Part shown: in pieces, positions 47,687-58,001 of the stretch
Layout of the letters: each line of letters starts with the position of its first letter
Numbering within the stretch: position 1 is the first letter of the stretch
Assembly: GCA_019739215.1 (NCBI GenBank)
Contig: JAHHDR010000026.1
Span: forward strand, 158,050-222,049
Length of the DNA stretch: 64,000 bases
Source: Rhizobium sp.
GTDB taxonomy: Bacteria; Pseudomonadota; Alphaproteobacteria; Rhizobiales; Rhizobiaceae
Direction of reading: 5' to 3'
Notes under the pieces: model-generated
Seen by the model: only the letters and a program-made list of their open reading frames with translations
What the model was told of the DNA's origin: nothing
The model's database searches: none
Translations under genes and position numbers: made by a program

Positions 47687-48921
47687 ACGAACATCGCCGC
47701 GACCACCGAGGCGACACCAACGGCCGCGACCAGCGCCATGATGTAGAAGCCCTTGACGCCATAGGCGTGGTAGATGAAGCCCGAGGCCCATGTTGCCAGC
47801 ACCGTGAAGATGCTGATGAAGAACTGGTAGAACCCCTGGGCGGACGCCCCGCGATCCTCGCCGATCCGCTCCATCAGGAAGCGCTGGATGCCGACATGGA
47901 TGATGGCAAAGGTGAAGGCGTGGCTGGCCTGGAGAAGCAGGTACGACCAGAAACCGTCGAGAAGCGGGAACAGGCTCCAGCGCAGCACGGCGACCACGCA
48001 GCCGAAGAGAACCAGCGACAGGTTGGAATATCGCGCCAGATAGCGGCCCGACAGGAAGAACAGCACGATTTCGGCAACCACGCCGGCCGTCCACAGAAAG
48101 CTGATCTGGACACCTGAAATGCCATGGGCCGTCCAGAAATTCGTCGCGAAGGCGAACAACAGGCCATGGCTGCCCTGGACGATCGCGGCGCCGATGATGA
48201 CGAGCACGAAGTCGGCCTGCCAGAACGGGCTTCGGTGCGTCACCGGGGCCTCTTCCAAGGGCCGTGTGGACGGCGCCGGACGCCCCAGCCTCGGTGCCGC
48301 GATTGCCACCAGCGTCGTCACGCCGAAGAAAAACGCCATCGCGGGCAACACCATTGCCCCGCCATAGAGTTCCAGCAACCAACCGCCGGTCAGGGTCGAC
48401 ACGACGAAGGCGACCGAGCCCCACATTCGCAAGAATCCGTAGTCGAAACCCCAGCGCCGTACGCCGGAGACGAGAATGGCCTCCGAAATCGGCACGAATG
48501 GCGCATAGAACAGGCCCTGAAGGCCGTAGAACAGGGCGATCGGCCAGAAGGACTGGGCGAAGAGCATGACCACGGCTGTGGCCAGCGACACCGCGGACGA
48601 CCAGACGAGGATAATGGCCCGGTCGCTGACCCGGTCGGCGAGGAAGGCCCCGACCGGCATTCCGATCATGCGGACAAGGAAGGGAATCGAGACGATCAAC
48701 CCGATCTCGACGTCGGACATGCCGAGATCCTGCAGCATGGCGGGGAAGTAAAGGAGGCCGATGCCGTTGACCATCATTGGCGCGCAGAACAGCAACGCGG
48801 CCCGCCAGGCGAAAAAGGCCGGCGGTCCCGGAAGCGTGGTCGAACTTGGTGAGGTTAGCATGTCGGAGTCCGGAATCGCCGGGACACCGCTGCCGGCGGC
48901 AGACGGTGGAAGTGCGGCCAT
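47656..48921 (-). CDS. MFS permease (HcaT/PPP-like)
   Basis: This 421-residue membrane protein has about 12 helices. The pattern MVNGIGLLYFPAMLQDLGMS, then PFLVRMIGMPVGAFLADRVSD and GGWLLELYGG matches the MFS_1-like/3-phenylpropionate transporter group (HcaT, LacY-related). The substrate is unknown. The start may be the ATG at 48861 (MLTSPSS), since the first 20 residues are low-complexity. It overlaps the epimerase gene tail to tail. Confidence 0.82.
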   Translation of the reverse strand: MAALPPSAAGSGVPAIPDSDMLTSPSSTTLPGPPAFFAWRAALLFCAPMMVNGIGLLYFPAMLQDLGMSDVEIGLIVSIPFLVRMIGMPVGAFLADRVSDRAIILVWSSAVSLATAVVMLFAQSFWPIALFYGLQGLFYAPFVPISEAILVSGVRRWGFDYGFLRMWGSVAFVVSTLTGGWLLELYGGAMVLPAMAFFFGVTTLVAIAAPRLGRPAPSTRPLEEAPVTHRSPFWQADFVLVIIGAAIVQGSHGLLFAFATNFWTAHGISGVQISFLWTAGVVAEIVLFFLSGRYLARYSNLSLVLFGCVVAVLRWSLFPLLDGFWSYLLLQASHAFTFAIIHVGIQRFLMERIGEDRGASAQGFYQFFISIFTVLATWASGFIYHAYGVKGFYIMALVAAVGVASVVAAMFVQPQRARSGG

Positions 48922-49373
48922 CGCCCTGCCCTCCCGGATAGATCACAGCTAACATGCTGAGGCACGTACGCCAAGCCGATCCTCGAGGCCTTCGCCGATC
49001 ATTGTACGGATGTGCAAAGATGCAACAAGTCGCGGCAAGCTCGCCGCGGTCAGCTTTCATATGCCGGACTGAGGGGCCGGTGCAGGACGCCAGACAGCAA
49101 AGCACATCCCTGGATTGAAATCGATGGGGCCATTTTTCCCGACCTGGCGCAGCGCTCGCATCAATTTTCCGAAAAACCTGCAACGAAAATCATACTTTTC
49201 GAATTTTATCGATTGAATTTTGGAGGATTCGCTCGGTTCGTATTGATTTCTGCCTCGAACTGGCAACCTGATCCCCGCGCGGCCGTTGGCGGCCGCTCCA
49301 GCAGGTCGGCCAGAGTCGCTGGCTTGATACAACCAGTGGATAGATCAACATCCACGCGCCGCGGGAGGCAAAC
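48922..49373. other. 452-bp intergenic region before glutamate dehydrogenase
   Basis: No gene is visible. The right half (about 49,140-49,240) is A/T-rich and probably carries the promoter for the dehydrogenase; no clear operator could be seen. Confidence 0.5.
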
Positions 49374-50636
49374 GTGAGCAGCATCTATACCGGTCCGGTC
49401 TTCGAAATGGCCCGGAGCCAGTTCCACAGCGTCGCAGATTTCCTCGAGATTCCGGAAGGGCAGCGCGACCGCCTTCTCTATCCGAAACGGGCAATCACCA
49501 TTTCGGTGCCGATCAACATGGACAACGGCGAAATGGCCGTGTTCCAGGGCTATCGCGTCCAGCACCATCTCACACTCGGCCCGACCAAGGGCGGCACGCG
49601 CTTCGCCCCGACCGTCGATATCGGTGAGGTCTCGGCGCTGGCGATCTGGATGAGCTGGAAATGCGCGCTGGCCGGCCTTCCCTATGGCGGCGCCAAGGGT
49701 GGCGTGACCGTCGACGTCCACACGCTTTCCCGCCGGGAACTGGAATCGCTGTCGCGGCGCTACATGCAGGAAATGATTCCCTTCGTCGGGCCGCATGTCG
49801 ACGTCATGGCACCCGACATGGGCACCAACGAGCAGGTCATGGCCTGGTTCATGGACACCTATTCCATGTATCAGGGCCGGACGGTCAACGAGATCGTCAC
49901 GGGCAAGCCGGTTTCGTCGGGCGGCACGGAAGGCAGGCGTGAGGCAACGGGCCTCGGCGTCGCCCATCTCATCTTCCGGTCGCTCGAGAGGCTGCAACTG
50001 GCTGCTGCGGACAGCACCGCCATCATCCAGGGGTTCGGAAATGTCGGCTCCTTCGCAGCGATCGAACTGGCACGCCAGGGCGTCAAGATCATCGGCGTTT
50101 CCGACCATACGTCGTGCCTGTTCGACAGGCGCGGACTGGACGTGAACGCCATGGTCGACCACGCGGCCCGGAACGGCTCGCTCAGAGGTTTTTCCACGGA
50201 ACTGGCCTTTGATCCGTCCCAGCTCCTGGTGCAACCCTGTGACATCCTGGTGCCGGCAGCGGTGGAGCGCGTGATCGACGCCGAGATCGCCGCGAAGCTG
50301 GATTGCCGCATTCTGGCAGAAGCCGCAAACGGCCCGACCACGCCGGAGGCGGACGAGGTGCTGAACCAGCGGCGCTCCGAGATCTTCGTCATCCCGGACA
50401 TTCTCTGCAATTCCGGCGGTGTCATCGTCAGCTATTTCGAGTGGGTGCAGGACCTGCAGCAGCTGTTCTGGCACAAGACCGAGGTGATCGAACGCCTGAA
50501 AGGCCTGCTGGACAACGCCTTCATGCGGGTGATGGAGCGCGTCGAAAAGGACAATATCCCGCACCGGACCGCCGCCATGGCCATCGGCGTCGACAAGGTC
50601 GCCAAGGCGAAGGCAACGCGCGGCCTGTTCCCGTGA
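49374..50636 (+). CDS. gdhA: Glu/Leu/Phe/Val family dehydrogenase (glutamate dehydrogenase)
   Basis: This 420-residue enzyme starts at GTG after GGGAGGC. Motifs are GPTKGGTRF and YGGAKGGV with the catalytic lysine, APDMGTNEQVMAWFMD, the Rossmann loop GFGNVGS and AEAANGPTTPEAD. It interconverts glutamate and 2-oxoglutarate using NAD(P). The length fits the hexameric type I class. A hairpin closes the gene. Confidence 0.93.
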   Translation: MSSIYTGPVFEMARSQFHSVADFLEIPEGQRDRLLYPKRAITISVPINMDNGEMAVFQGYRVQHHLTLGPTKGGTRFAPTVDIGEVSALAIWMSWKCALAGLPYGGAKGGVTVDVHTLSRRELESLSRRYMQEMIPFVGPHVDVMAPDMGTNEQVMAWFMDTYSMYQGRTVNEIVTGKPVSSGGTEGRREATGLGVAHLIFRSLERLQLAAADSTAIIQGFGNVGSFAAIELARQGVKIIGVSDHTSCLFDRRGLDVNAMVDHAARNGSLRGFSTELAFDPSQLLVQPCDILVPAAVERVIDAEIAAKLDCRILAEAANGPTTPEADEVLNQRRSEIFVIPDILCNSGGVIVSYFEWVQDLQQLFWHKTEVIERLKGLLDNAFMRVMERVEKDNIPHRTAAMAIGVDKVAKAKATRGLFP

Positions 50637-50647
50637 CCTGAGCGCGT

Positions 50648-50672
50648 CGGCGGCCTGAGTGTCAGGCCGCCG
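50648..50672. terminator. Hairpin between gdhA and the phosphoesterase gene
   Basis: CGGCGGCCTGA and TCAGGCCGCCG form a perfect 11-bp stem around GTG. It overlaps the last codons of the leftward phosphoesterase gene and lacks a long T-run, so termination strength is uncertain. Confidence 0.55.
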
Positions 50673-51513
50673 CCGGAGTGCGTTTCTCGCGGCGGCCCTG
50701 CGGCAGGAGCGCGATCGGCACCAGCGTCGGCGCGGATGGCCGGGACACGGCCGAACCCTGCCAGCGGATCAATTCCATCCTGCCGTCGAAATGCTCGACG
50801 ACGGCGGTGCAGCTTTCGACCCAGTCGCCGGTGTTGATATAGGTGATGCCGTCGATATCCTCGATGACGGCGTGATGGATGTGGCCGCAGACCACGCCGT
50901 CGACATGGTGACGCCGCGCCTCGTCGGCGACGACGCGCTGGAACTCGCCGATGAAGTTGACGGCGCGCTTGACTTGGAGTTTCGCCCAGGCCGAGAACGA
51001 CCAGTAGGGCAAGCCGACGAGACGGCGAAAGCGGGCAATCCAGACATTGAGCGCGATCGCCGCATCATAGGCCCAATCGCCGAGATGGGCGATGAAGCGG
51101 GCATTACGCACGACCACGTCGAACTCGTCGCCATGCAGGATGAGGGGTAGCGCTTGCCGTCCGCCGCTTGGTGGACGAAGTTCTGCGCCACCTCGATGCC
51201 GCCAAAGTGAACGCCGGGGAACTCCCTGAGAAAATCGTCATGGTTGCCCGGCACATAGACGATGCGCGTGCCCTTGCGCCCCTTGCGCAGGAGCTTCTGG
51301 ACCACGTCGTTGCAGTTTCTGCGGCCAGTACCAGGAACGCTTCAGCCGCCATCCATCGACGATGTCGCCGACGAGAAAGATCGTCTCCGCCTCATGGATG
51401 CGCAGGAACTCAAGGAGAAAATCCACCTTGGCGGCTTTCGAGCCGAGATGGATGTCGGACAGGAACAGGGTCCTGAACCGCTTGACGTCGTGGCTTTCCA
51501 ATTCATCGGACAT
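50662..51513 (-). CDS. LpxH-like UDP-diacylglucosamine diphosphatase/metallophosphoesterase, two frameshifts
   Basis: Three frames join into one protein of about 283 residues: FRTLFLSDIHLGSKAAKVDF, then VYVPGNHDDFLREF, then VVCGHIHHAVIEDIDGITYI. These are the DxH, GNHD and GHxH metal motifs of calcineurin-like phosphoesterases. One extra base in the T3 at 51316-51318 and two extra in the G4 at 51144-51147 account for the breaks. The closest description is the UDP-2,3-diacylglucosamine diphosphatase-like family seen in rhizobia; lipid A work is likely but not certain. Confidence 0.8.
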
Positions 51514-51668
51514 GGCGACCTCGCTGTTTGCCCCATGGGAAACCAGACTCTCATTTCACCTTTATGACAGGGGGCCGCCAATGTGGATTAACTGTGGGAA
51601 TTAAAGGCGTTTTCAGGAATTGCGTAGATAGGATATCCTACTGGTGTCCGAACACGCTGCTGGGTCTC

Positions 51669-52766
51669 ATGTTCAAGTCGATGCGCATCGCAATTCCGAT
51701 CGCACTGGCGCTCGCTGTCAACAGCGCGGCGGCGGCATCGGAGCTCTGCGACCGGCTCAACAGCCAGCTGACGGCGCTGTCGGAAACCTACAGCGCGCCC
51801 GCCAAGGTGCGAAAATATGCCCGGGCGATCGCCGAGCAGAAGCTCTCCATACGGGAATTGCGGCACACGATGCGGGAGACGGGCTGCAGCGGCGGCTCGA
51901 TGTTCATCATCGGCGGCGAGAATGTCGACGAATGCAGCGAACTCGACGAGAAGATGGCACGGATGGAGGCCAATCTCGCCATCCTCAACGAAAAGCGCCT
52001 CAGCCTGATGACCGGGCGCGAAGATGACCTCCAGCGCCGACGGCTGGTCGCGGCAATCGACGACAATCGCTGCAACGAGCAGCCGACGCTGGCGAGCACG
52101 GACCCAGTGCTGAACGGCGCCGATCCGCTGGTGAGCGACATGCTCGACGGTCGGGAAACGATCCGCGTGCCGCAACTGGACGATGGCTATGGCGACAGGC
52201 AGTTCGTCGATCTCGGCGGCAGCGCCACCCAGGGTTCCTATCGGACGATGTGCGTCCGGACCTGTGACGGCGGGTATTTTCCGATTTCCTCGAATGCGAC
52301 GTCGATGAGTTTCCAGCGCGACGCCCAGGTCTGCTCGATGATGTGCCCCGGCGTGCGCACCGAACTGTTCTACCATTCGATCCGAGCGGAGAGCGACTCG
52401 ATGCGTTCGGCCTTCACCGGCCGGTCCTACGACCAGCTCGAGAACGCCTATCGGTACCGCACCCGCGAGGCGGGGTCGGACAAATCGTGCGGTTGCAATT
52501 TTTCGTTTTATTACAAGGAAATGATGCGGCGAGAGGCCTATATCAACGATCCCGAAAAACGCAGCGCGAAACAAAGTTCGATCGTCTGGATCAAGCCGGA
52601 ACTGCGCGGCCAACTGGACAGGGATGCCGTCGTGAGCAAGCGGATCACGGAGGCTGCACTTCGCGACTACGCACCCGACGAGCGGGTTCGGCAGATCGGG
52701 CCGAAATTCCTGCCCGATGAGACCGTGCTGGACTTCAGCAATCCGCAACCGACCGGCCAGAACTGA
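51669..52766 (+). CDS. DUF2865 domain periplasmic protein
   Basis: This 365-residue protein starts at MFKSMRIAIPIALALAV, a signal peptide with cleavage near AAAAS. It has a helical middle and a Cys-rich block (RTMCVRTCDGGYFPIS, QVCSMMCPG, DKSCGCNF) that defines DUF2865, restricted to alphaproteobacteria. Six or more cysteines suggest disulfides. Function is unknown. It is divergent from the phosphoesterase gene. Confidence 0.85.
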   Translation: MFKSMRIAIPIALALAVNSAAAASELCDRLNSQLTALSETYSAPAKVRKYARAIAEQKLSIRELRHTMRETGCSGGSMFIIGGENVDECSELDEKMARMEANLAILNEKRLSLMTGREDDLQRRRLVAAIDDNRCNEQPTLASTDPVLNGADPLVSDMLDGRETIRVPQLDDGYGDRQFVDLGGSATQGSYRTMCVRTCDGGYFPISSNATSMSFQRDAQVCSMMCPGVRTELFYHSIRAESDSMRSAFTGRSYDQLENAYRYRTREAGSDKSCGCNFSFYYKEMMRREAYINDPEKRSAKQSSIVWIKPELRGQLDRDAVVSKRITEAALRDYAPDERVRQIGPKFLPDETVLDFSNPQPTGQN

Positions 52767-52781
52767 TCGGGCATCATGCCG

Positions 52782-54353
52782 TCACCGTGACCGTGTATAA
52801 AGCGGCAGAATTGCGATTGCGGCATCCGTGCCATCGATCCTCTGAGATAGTGCCGCGAGCAGATCCTTCGGATTGATCCCACGCTCCACGGCACGGCCAA
52901 CCGCTTCCAGCGTTTCGTTGGACGAGATCACCACGAGATGATCGGAGCCATAGGGCTCGACCACCTTCATTTCCCTGAGGGGTGACTTGAGCTGCGGCCG
53001 TCCGTCGACCACGAGATCGAGAAGCTGCACTTCCCCGGTATTGGCGAGATTGAAGACAAGCATGTTTCGATAGTCGCCACGCAGTGCGTCGAACTTGATA
53101 TGCTCTCCCGAGAGATAGAGCTGTTTCTCCGGCGAAATCATTGCCTTGCCGGGATTCTGGGAGGCGACGGCCTTGAGAAAATCGAGCAGGATGAACTTCG
53201 AGACGATGTCATTGACGGTGAAGGCGCTGACTTTCTCCGCCACGATGTCACCGTTCGGAGACTTGAACTGCCCGGTCCGTGCGTCCCATTCATAAGCGTT
53301 CTCTCCGCCCTCGATATTGTCGGGAACGACATGCGTGCCGGTGACGACCAGTGGCAGCACCGGGTCGAAACCAAGCTCGCGCGCACGCACCATCGGCCGG
53401 CGTCCGGTCTTGGTGATTGGTCGCGCCGCCGAGGCGACGACCTCCATCTCGCCGACCGCGAACAGGTGCTCGTCGGCGCTGCGCGCGGCAACGGGGGTGA
53501 AGACGGGGCTCTGCAAGGCTTCCGAGCGCATCCGCACCGTCGACAGGACGTAATCCTCGAGTTCGATGCGGGTGACGAGACCGTCATTGTCCCGGTCCGC
53601 CTTGCCCTCGAGCGCGCGGGCAAAGGCCCAGGACAGCGCACCGCGCGACTTGCCCTCGATGACGACCTCCGGGACGGGCAGTGCTTCGGCCGTGGCCGCG
53701 AGCATGGTGACATTATCAGGCGTGCGACTCTCGGGCTGGATGTCCGTGTGGGTGCCGGCGCTGCCGCCGACCATGGCGAGAAGTTCGCCCAGCACGCGGC
53801 TGTTGCCGAACTCGACGAACCGCTTCTTGCCCCTGACCGTTCGGTCCATGCCACCGGAATGGCAGGAGTCCGACACGAGCACGACTTTCACGCCCTTGCG
53901 ACCGGCCTCGGTGAACCATTGATGCAGTTCGTTGTCGAACACGGACTCCCGCCACGTCTCGCGGATGTTCTTGGGATCGAATCCCGGCAGGACCCAGAAT
54001 TCGTCCAGCCCGTCGCGCTCGTCGCCCGGCTTGAGTTCCTTGAGTTGCGCGCCATGTCCCGCGTAGGTGACAAAGATCGTGTCACCGGATTGCGCCTCGT
54101 CGAGCAGCGTGTTCCAGGCATTGACGATATTGGCCTTCGTCGCATCGCTGTTGGTGAGGACCAGCACGCGGGGGGTGCCGTTGCGGGACAGGACATCGGC
54201 AATGTCATGCGCATCATTTGTGGCGCCGTCCAGGCTGGCGACAGCCGTGTAATCGTTGATGCCGATCACCAGGGCAGAACTGTTGGCGGCCGCAGCCAGC
54301 GCCGGCGCCATCACGAACAATCCGAGAGCGAATGTACGCAGGCCAGACCGCAT
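52782..54353 (-). CDS. Secreted caspase-family peptidase (metacaspase-like)
   Basis: This 523-residue protein has a signal peptide (MRSGLRTFALGLFVMAPALA) and a C14 caspase domain with the catalytic dyad His100 (TYAGHGAQ) and Cys164 (VSDSCHSGG). The segment KADRDNDGLVTRIELEDYV is EF-hand-like and may bind calcium. The C-terminal 200 residues form a DUF4384-like domain (YLSGEHIKFDALRGDYRNML). It is exported, so a cytosolic death role is less likely than envelope proteolysis. It is divergent from a serralysin gene. Confidence 0.9.
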   Translation of the reverse strand: MRSGLRTFALGLFVMAPALAAAANSSALVIGINDYTAVASLDGATNDAHDIADVLSRNGTPRVLVLTNSDATKANIVNAWNTLLDEAQSGDTIFVTYAGHGAQLKELKPGDERDGLDEFWVLPGFDPKNIRETWRESVFDNELHQWFTEAGRKGVKVVLVSDSCHSGGMDRTVRGKKRFVEFGNSRVLGELLAMVGGSAGTHTDIQPESRTPDNVTMLAATAEALPVPEVVIEGKSRGALSWAFARALEGKADRDNDGLVTRIELEDYVLSTVRMRSEALQSPVFTPVAARSADEHLFAVGEMEVVASAARPITKTGRRPMVRARELGFDPVLPLVVTGTHVVPDNIEGGENAYEWDARTGQFKSPNGDIVAEKVSAFTVNDIVSKFILLDFLKAVASQNPGKAMISPEKQLYLSGEHIKFDALRGDYRNMLVFNLANTGEVQLLDLVVDGRPQLKSPLREMKVVEPYGSDHLVVISSNETLEAVGRAVERGINPKDLLAALSQRIDGTDAAIAILPLYTRSR

Positions 54354-54516
54354 GAGCTTCCCCCGAGTTTTCAGAACGCACGGCGTTGGCCGCACCCTAT
54401 TTCTATCAGAAACGAATTGCGGGTTGACGATATTCTTGCTGCACCTAAAGATTCCCGCTGGCGAAGGCGGAACCCGGATGGTGCGGTGCCGCCAAAATTG
54501 AAATCCGGGGAGTGGA

Positions 54517-55845
54517 ATGACGTATAGAACCGACATGATCGCGCCGGCGGGGCCTGCTGCCCGCGCCGCCGCAGGCAACGTGGGGAAATCCGGCAACAAG
54601 CTCGCCGATGGCGTGCTCTCGGGTTACGAATGGTCGTCGAATTCCATCACCTACGCCTTTCCCGACAGCAAGAGGGACTACGGATACAAGGGCGAAAGGG
54701 ACCATGGCTTCGACGGGGTCAACGGCAAGATCCAGAACGCCGTGCGGATGATCCTGGACAAGGACTTCGGACCGAGCGCGAACGACGCGTTCTCGCTTGA
54801 GGGCTTCACGCTGCTCGACGTGAGCAAAGGCAGCGACAAACAGGCCGACCTGCGTTACGCGGAGTCCAAATCGGCCAACCCGACCGCCTATGCCTATTAC
54901 CCGGCAGACGTTGCTATTGGCGGCGACGTCTGGTTCGGCAAGGATCCGGTCTATGAAAAGCCGGTGGTCGGCAACTATGCCTATGCGACGATACTGCATG
55001 AAACCGGCCATGCGCTCGGCCTCAAGCACGGTCACGACGCCGCGCGCTTCGACCGCATCAAGACCACGCTGGAGGGCAAGTATGACTCGCTCGAATATTC
55101 GGTCATGACCTACCACAGCTATGCGGGGCAGAAAGGCGGCGGTGGCTACACCAACGAGCAGCATGGCTTTCCGCAGACCTTCATGATGGCCGACATCCTC
55201 GCCCTGCAGCATATGTATGGCGCGGACTATACCGCCAATGGCGGCGACACGGTCTATTCTTGGAAGCCGGGGAGCGGCAACACGCTGGTCAATGGCGCCG
55301 TCGGCACCGACCCGGGAAAGAACCGCATCTTCGCCACCATCTGGGACGGTGGAGGCGAGGACACCTATGACCTCAGCGCCTATTCCACGAACCTGTCGAT
55401 CGACCTGCGGCCCGGCCAGTCCAGCGTGTTCAAGAAGGGGCAACTGGCCGATCTCGACCAGTTTTCCGGCAACAAGAACAGGATCGCGGATGGCAACATC
55501 TACAACGCCCTGCTCTACGAGGGTAACACCGGTTCGCTGATCGAAAACGCCATCGGCGGTGCGGGCAATGACAGACTGCGCGGCAACAGCGCCGACAACG
55601 AGCTGACCGGAAATGGCGGCAAGGACATCTTCATCTTCCGCACCGGCGGCGGCAGCGACACGATCACCGATTTCGGCGGCGGTGACAGGATCGATCTTGC
55701 CGGGATGGGCCTGGACTTCCTAGATATCCAGAACAAGGGTGCGGATTCCGGAGGCAACTTCGTGATCACGTTCGGTGGTGGAGACGTTCTCACGCTGCTC
55801 AACGTCGACGAGGGCAACCTCGCGCCATCGCACTTCATTCTCTGA
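54517..55845 (+). CDS. Serralysin-like M10 metalloprotease with RTX C-terminus
   Basis: This 442-residue protein lacks a signal peptide. The zinc site is HETGHALGLKH (His161, Glu162, His165, His171) with a Met-turn SVMTYHSY. RTX-like calcium repeats (GGAGNDRLRGNSADNE, GGGSDTITDFGGGDRID) and the hydrophobic end HFIL fit export through a type I secretion system. No T1SS genes lie in the window. A bidirectional terminator follows. The 163-bp gap to the caspase gene holds both promoters. Confidence 0.93.
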   Translation: MTYRTDMIAPAGPAARAAAGNVGKSGNKLADGVLSGYEWSSNSITYAFPDSKRDYGYKGERDHGFDGVNGKIQNAVRMILDKDFGPSANDAFSLEGFTLLDVSKGSDKQADLRYAESKSANPTAYAYYPADVAIGGDVWFGKDPVYEKPVVGNYAYATILHETGHALGLKHGHDAARFDRIKTTLEGKYDSLEYSVMTYHSYAGQKGGGGYTNEQHGFPQTFMMADILALQHMYGADYTANGGDTVYSWKPGSGNTLVNGAVGTDPGKNRIFATIWDGGGEDTYDLSAYSTNLSIDLRPGQSSVFKKGQLADLDQFSGNKNRIADGNIYNALLYEGNTGSLIENAIGGAGNDRLRGNSADNELTGNGGKDIFIFRTGGGSDTITDFGGGDRIDLAGMGLDFLDIQNKGADSGGNFVITFGGGDVLTLLNVDEGNLAPSHFIL

Positions 55846-55875
55846 TCAATATCGACAAGAATACCGCAACAAATG

Positions 55876-55905
55876 AAAAGGCCGCCCCGGAAGGAGCGGC
55901 CTTTT
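55876..55905. terminator. Bidirectional terminator between serralysin gene and tig
   Basis: AAAAGGCCGC (55876-55885) pairs with GCGGCCTTTT (55896-55905). Confidence 0.85.
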
Positions 55906-55927
55906 CGTCCATCAGCGTTCGATCGGC

Positions 55928-57406
55928 TTATTCGGCGTCGGCGGCCTTCTTCTTGGCCGGAGCCTTCTTCTTCGGAGCGGCTTCGTCGGCTGCCTCCTCG
56001 GTGGCGTCCGCCTTGGCGGCAGCCTTCTTCTTCGGTGCGGACTTGGCTTCCTTGGCGGGCTTTTCGCCCTCCTCGTCGTCGGCCATCAGTTCGTCCTTGG
56101 TCACGGTCTTGTCGGTGACCTTGATCTCGCCGAGGAGGTGATCGACCACCTTTTCCTCGAAGATCGGCGCGCGCAGGCCGGCAATGGCGCCGGGCGTGTT
56201 GCGGAAATACTCGATGATTTCCTTTTCCTGGCCCGGGAACTGCGAGATCTGGGCGTAGAGCGCCTTGTTCATCTCATCCTCGGAGACTTCCACGCCGGCC
56301 TTTTCGCCGATCTCGGAGAGCACGAGGCCGAGCTTGACGCGGCGTTCGGCGAGCTTGCGATATTCGTCGCGTGCCTTTTCCTCGGTCGTGTCCTCATCCT
56401 CGAACGTCTTGCCGGACTGGGCGAGATCGGCGTTGATCTGGCGCCAGATCTGCTCGAACTCGGCATCGACGAGGCGCTGCGGCACGTCGAAAGCGTAGAG
56501 TTCGTCCATCTGGTCGAGGATCTGGCGCTTCAGCTTCTGGCGCGTGACGTTGCCGAACTGGCTCTCGATCTGGCTGCGGACGATCTCGCGCAGCTTGGCT
56601 TCGGATTCGAGGCCGAGCTTGGAGGCCAGTTCGTCATTGATCTCGAGCTTGTCGGGGGCGGCGACCGCCTTGACGGACACGTCGAAGGTGGCTTCCTTGC
56701 CCGCGAGGTTCGGTGCCGGATAATCGGCCGGGAAATTCACGGTGATGGTCTTCTCGTCGCCGGCCTTGAGGCCGACGAGCTGCTCCTCGAAGCCGGGGAT
56801 GAAGCGGCCCGAGCCGAGCACGAGTTCGGCGTTGGAATCCTTGCCGCCTTCGAAGGGAACGCCATCGACCTTGCCTTCGTAGTCCATCGTGACGCGGTCG
56901 CCATCGGCGGCCTTGCCCTTCTTGTCCTCGTAGGTTCGGGTGCTTTCGGCGATACGTGCAATCTGCTCGTCGACTTCCGATTCCGGAATCTCGACGACTT
57001 CGCGCGTCACCTTGATGCCCGAGGCGTCCTTCAGTTCGATGGCCGGGATGACTTCATAGGACAAGGTGAACTCGAAATCGGCCTGGGCGGCCAGAATCTT
57101 GTCGGCCTGCTTCTCGTCCTCGGTCATGGCGATTTCCGGCTGCGTGGCGGATTTCTCGCCGCGGCCGGACAGGATTTCGGAGGGCTGCTTCTGGATGATC
57201 TCGTTGACGAGTTCGGCCATCACGGACTTGCCGTACATCTTCTTGATGTGGGCAGGCGGTACCTTGCCGGGACGGAATCCGTTGATGCGGACGCGATCCT
57301 TCACTTCGGTGAGGCGCTCGTTCATGCGCGCTTCCATGTCCGCGGCCGGGATCACGACCTTGAGTTCGCGCTTCAGCCCTTCAGCGAGCGTTTCGATAAC
57401 CTGCAT
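55928..57406 (-). CDS. tig: Trigger factor
   Basis: This 492-residue chaperone has the ribosome-binding N-terminal domain ([20 protein letters not shown]), a PPIase FKBP domain (about residues 160-245, [20 protein letters not shown]) and a helical C-terminal domain. The last 50 residues are a Lys/Ala-rich tail ([21 protein letters not shown]) typical of alphaproteobacterial forms. It folds nascent chains at the ribosome exit. A tRNA gene lies 220 bp upstream. Confidence 0.96.
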   Translation of the reverse strand: MQVIETLAEGLKRELKVVIPAADMEARMNERLTEVKDRVRINGFRPGKVPPAHIKKMYGKSVMAELVNEIIQKQPSEILSGRGEKSATQPEIAMTEDEKQADKILAAQADFEFTLSYEVIPAIELKDASGIKVTREVVEIPESEVDEQIARIAESTRTYEDKKGKAADGDRVTMDYEGKVDGVPFEGGKDSNAELVLGSGRFIPGFEEQLVGLKAGDEKTITVNFPADYPAPNLAGKEATFDVSVKAVAAPDKLEINDELASKLGLESEAKLREIVRSQIESQFGNVTRQKLKRQILDQMDELYAFDVPQRLVDAEFEQIWRQINADLAQSGKTFEDEDTTEEKARDEYRKLAERRVKLGLVLSEIGEKAGVEVSEDEMNKALYAQISQFPGQEKEIIEYFRNTPGAIAGLRAPIFEEKVVDHLLGEIKVTDKTVTKDELMADDEEGEKPAKEAKSAPKKKAAAKADATEEAADEAAPKKKAPAKKKAADAE

Positions 57407-57627
57407 GTTCCTACCTTTATCTCTGTCGCGGGCGGCGCACTGCCTGCCTGCCCGACCTTGAAACGAGCCCTACCCGCCCATCCGTGGGGACGGCTTTATG
57501 CAAATTCACAGGAGTTTTGCAAGCGAAATGCCACTCTCGCACAGCATTCAGGCACATTTTTGCCCAAGCCTCGCCATATATATAGGAGCTTCCGAGGACA
57601 ATTGATAGCACCCCGACCCAGGGGGAA

Positions 57628-57711
57628 TGGTGCGGGTGGAGGGACTCGAACCCCCACGCTTTTGGCGCCAGAACCTAAATCTGGTGCGTCTACCAATTCC
57701 GCCACACCCGC
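57628..57711 (-). tRNA. tRNA-Leu (anticodon UAG)
   Basis: The leftward strand begins GCGGGTGTGGCGGAATTGG and ends CCACCCGCACCA, so the acceptor stem GCGGGTG/CACCCGC is perfect and CCA is encoded. The anticodon stem CCAGA/TCTGG closes the loop TTTAGGT, giving anticodon TAG. The variable arm is long, as in leucine tRNAs, and TTCGAGTCC is the T-loop. Confidence 0.95.
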
Positions 57712-57960
57712 ATGCCCGTCCATTCAGGGCCGAGCGACGCGCTCATAGCACCGGCCGCCTTCCGACGCCAAGCAAAAAAAGTCGCGACCGTCCGCGTGTA
57801 GGCCGGACGTGCCGAGCAGCGGTGCGCGATGGCTGGCAGGGACAGTGGGCGAAAAATCCCTCGCGTTAATTTTTTCGTAAACCTATTTGCGTCATTGTGA
57901 ATATAAAGACGGATCGAAAACACCAAGACATGCATGCAGCGCATATCGACCATGCCCTTA

Positions 57961-57995
57961 TTGCACTGCACAATGTCGATTAGTCAGACTATATT
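57961..57995 (+). promoter_or_regulatory. TTGCACTGCACAAT motif with -10, upstream of the anti-SD sRNA
   Basis: The 14-bp motif (57961-57974) starts exactly 29 bp before a TATATT box (57990-57995). The same motif and spacing precede the second DUF1127 gene. This fits an activator-dependent promoter, perhaps of LysR type. Confidence 0.6.
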
Positions 57996-58001
57996 GAGTG
58001 C

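Noticed and set aside
57628..57711. tRNA-Leu as an island attachment site
   Set aside because: No integrase gene and no repeated tRNA 3' fragment could be seen nearby; flanks are backbone genes.
57867..57885. CtrA box near the tRNA gene (TTAA...TAAACC)
   Set aside because: Spacing is eight bases and the second half-site is imperfect.
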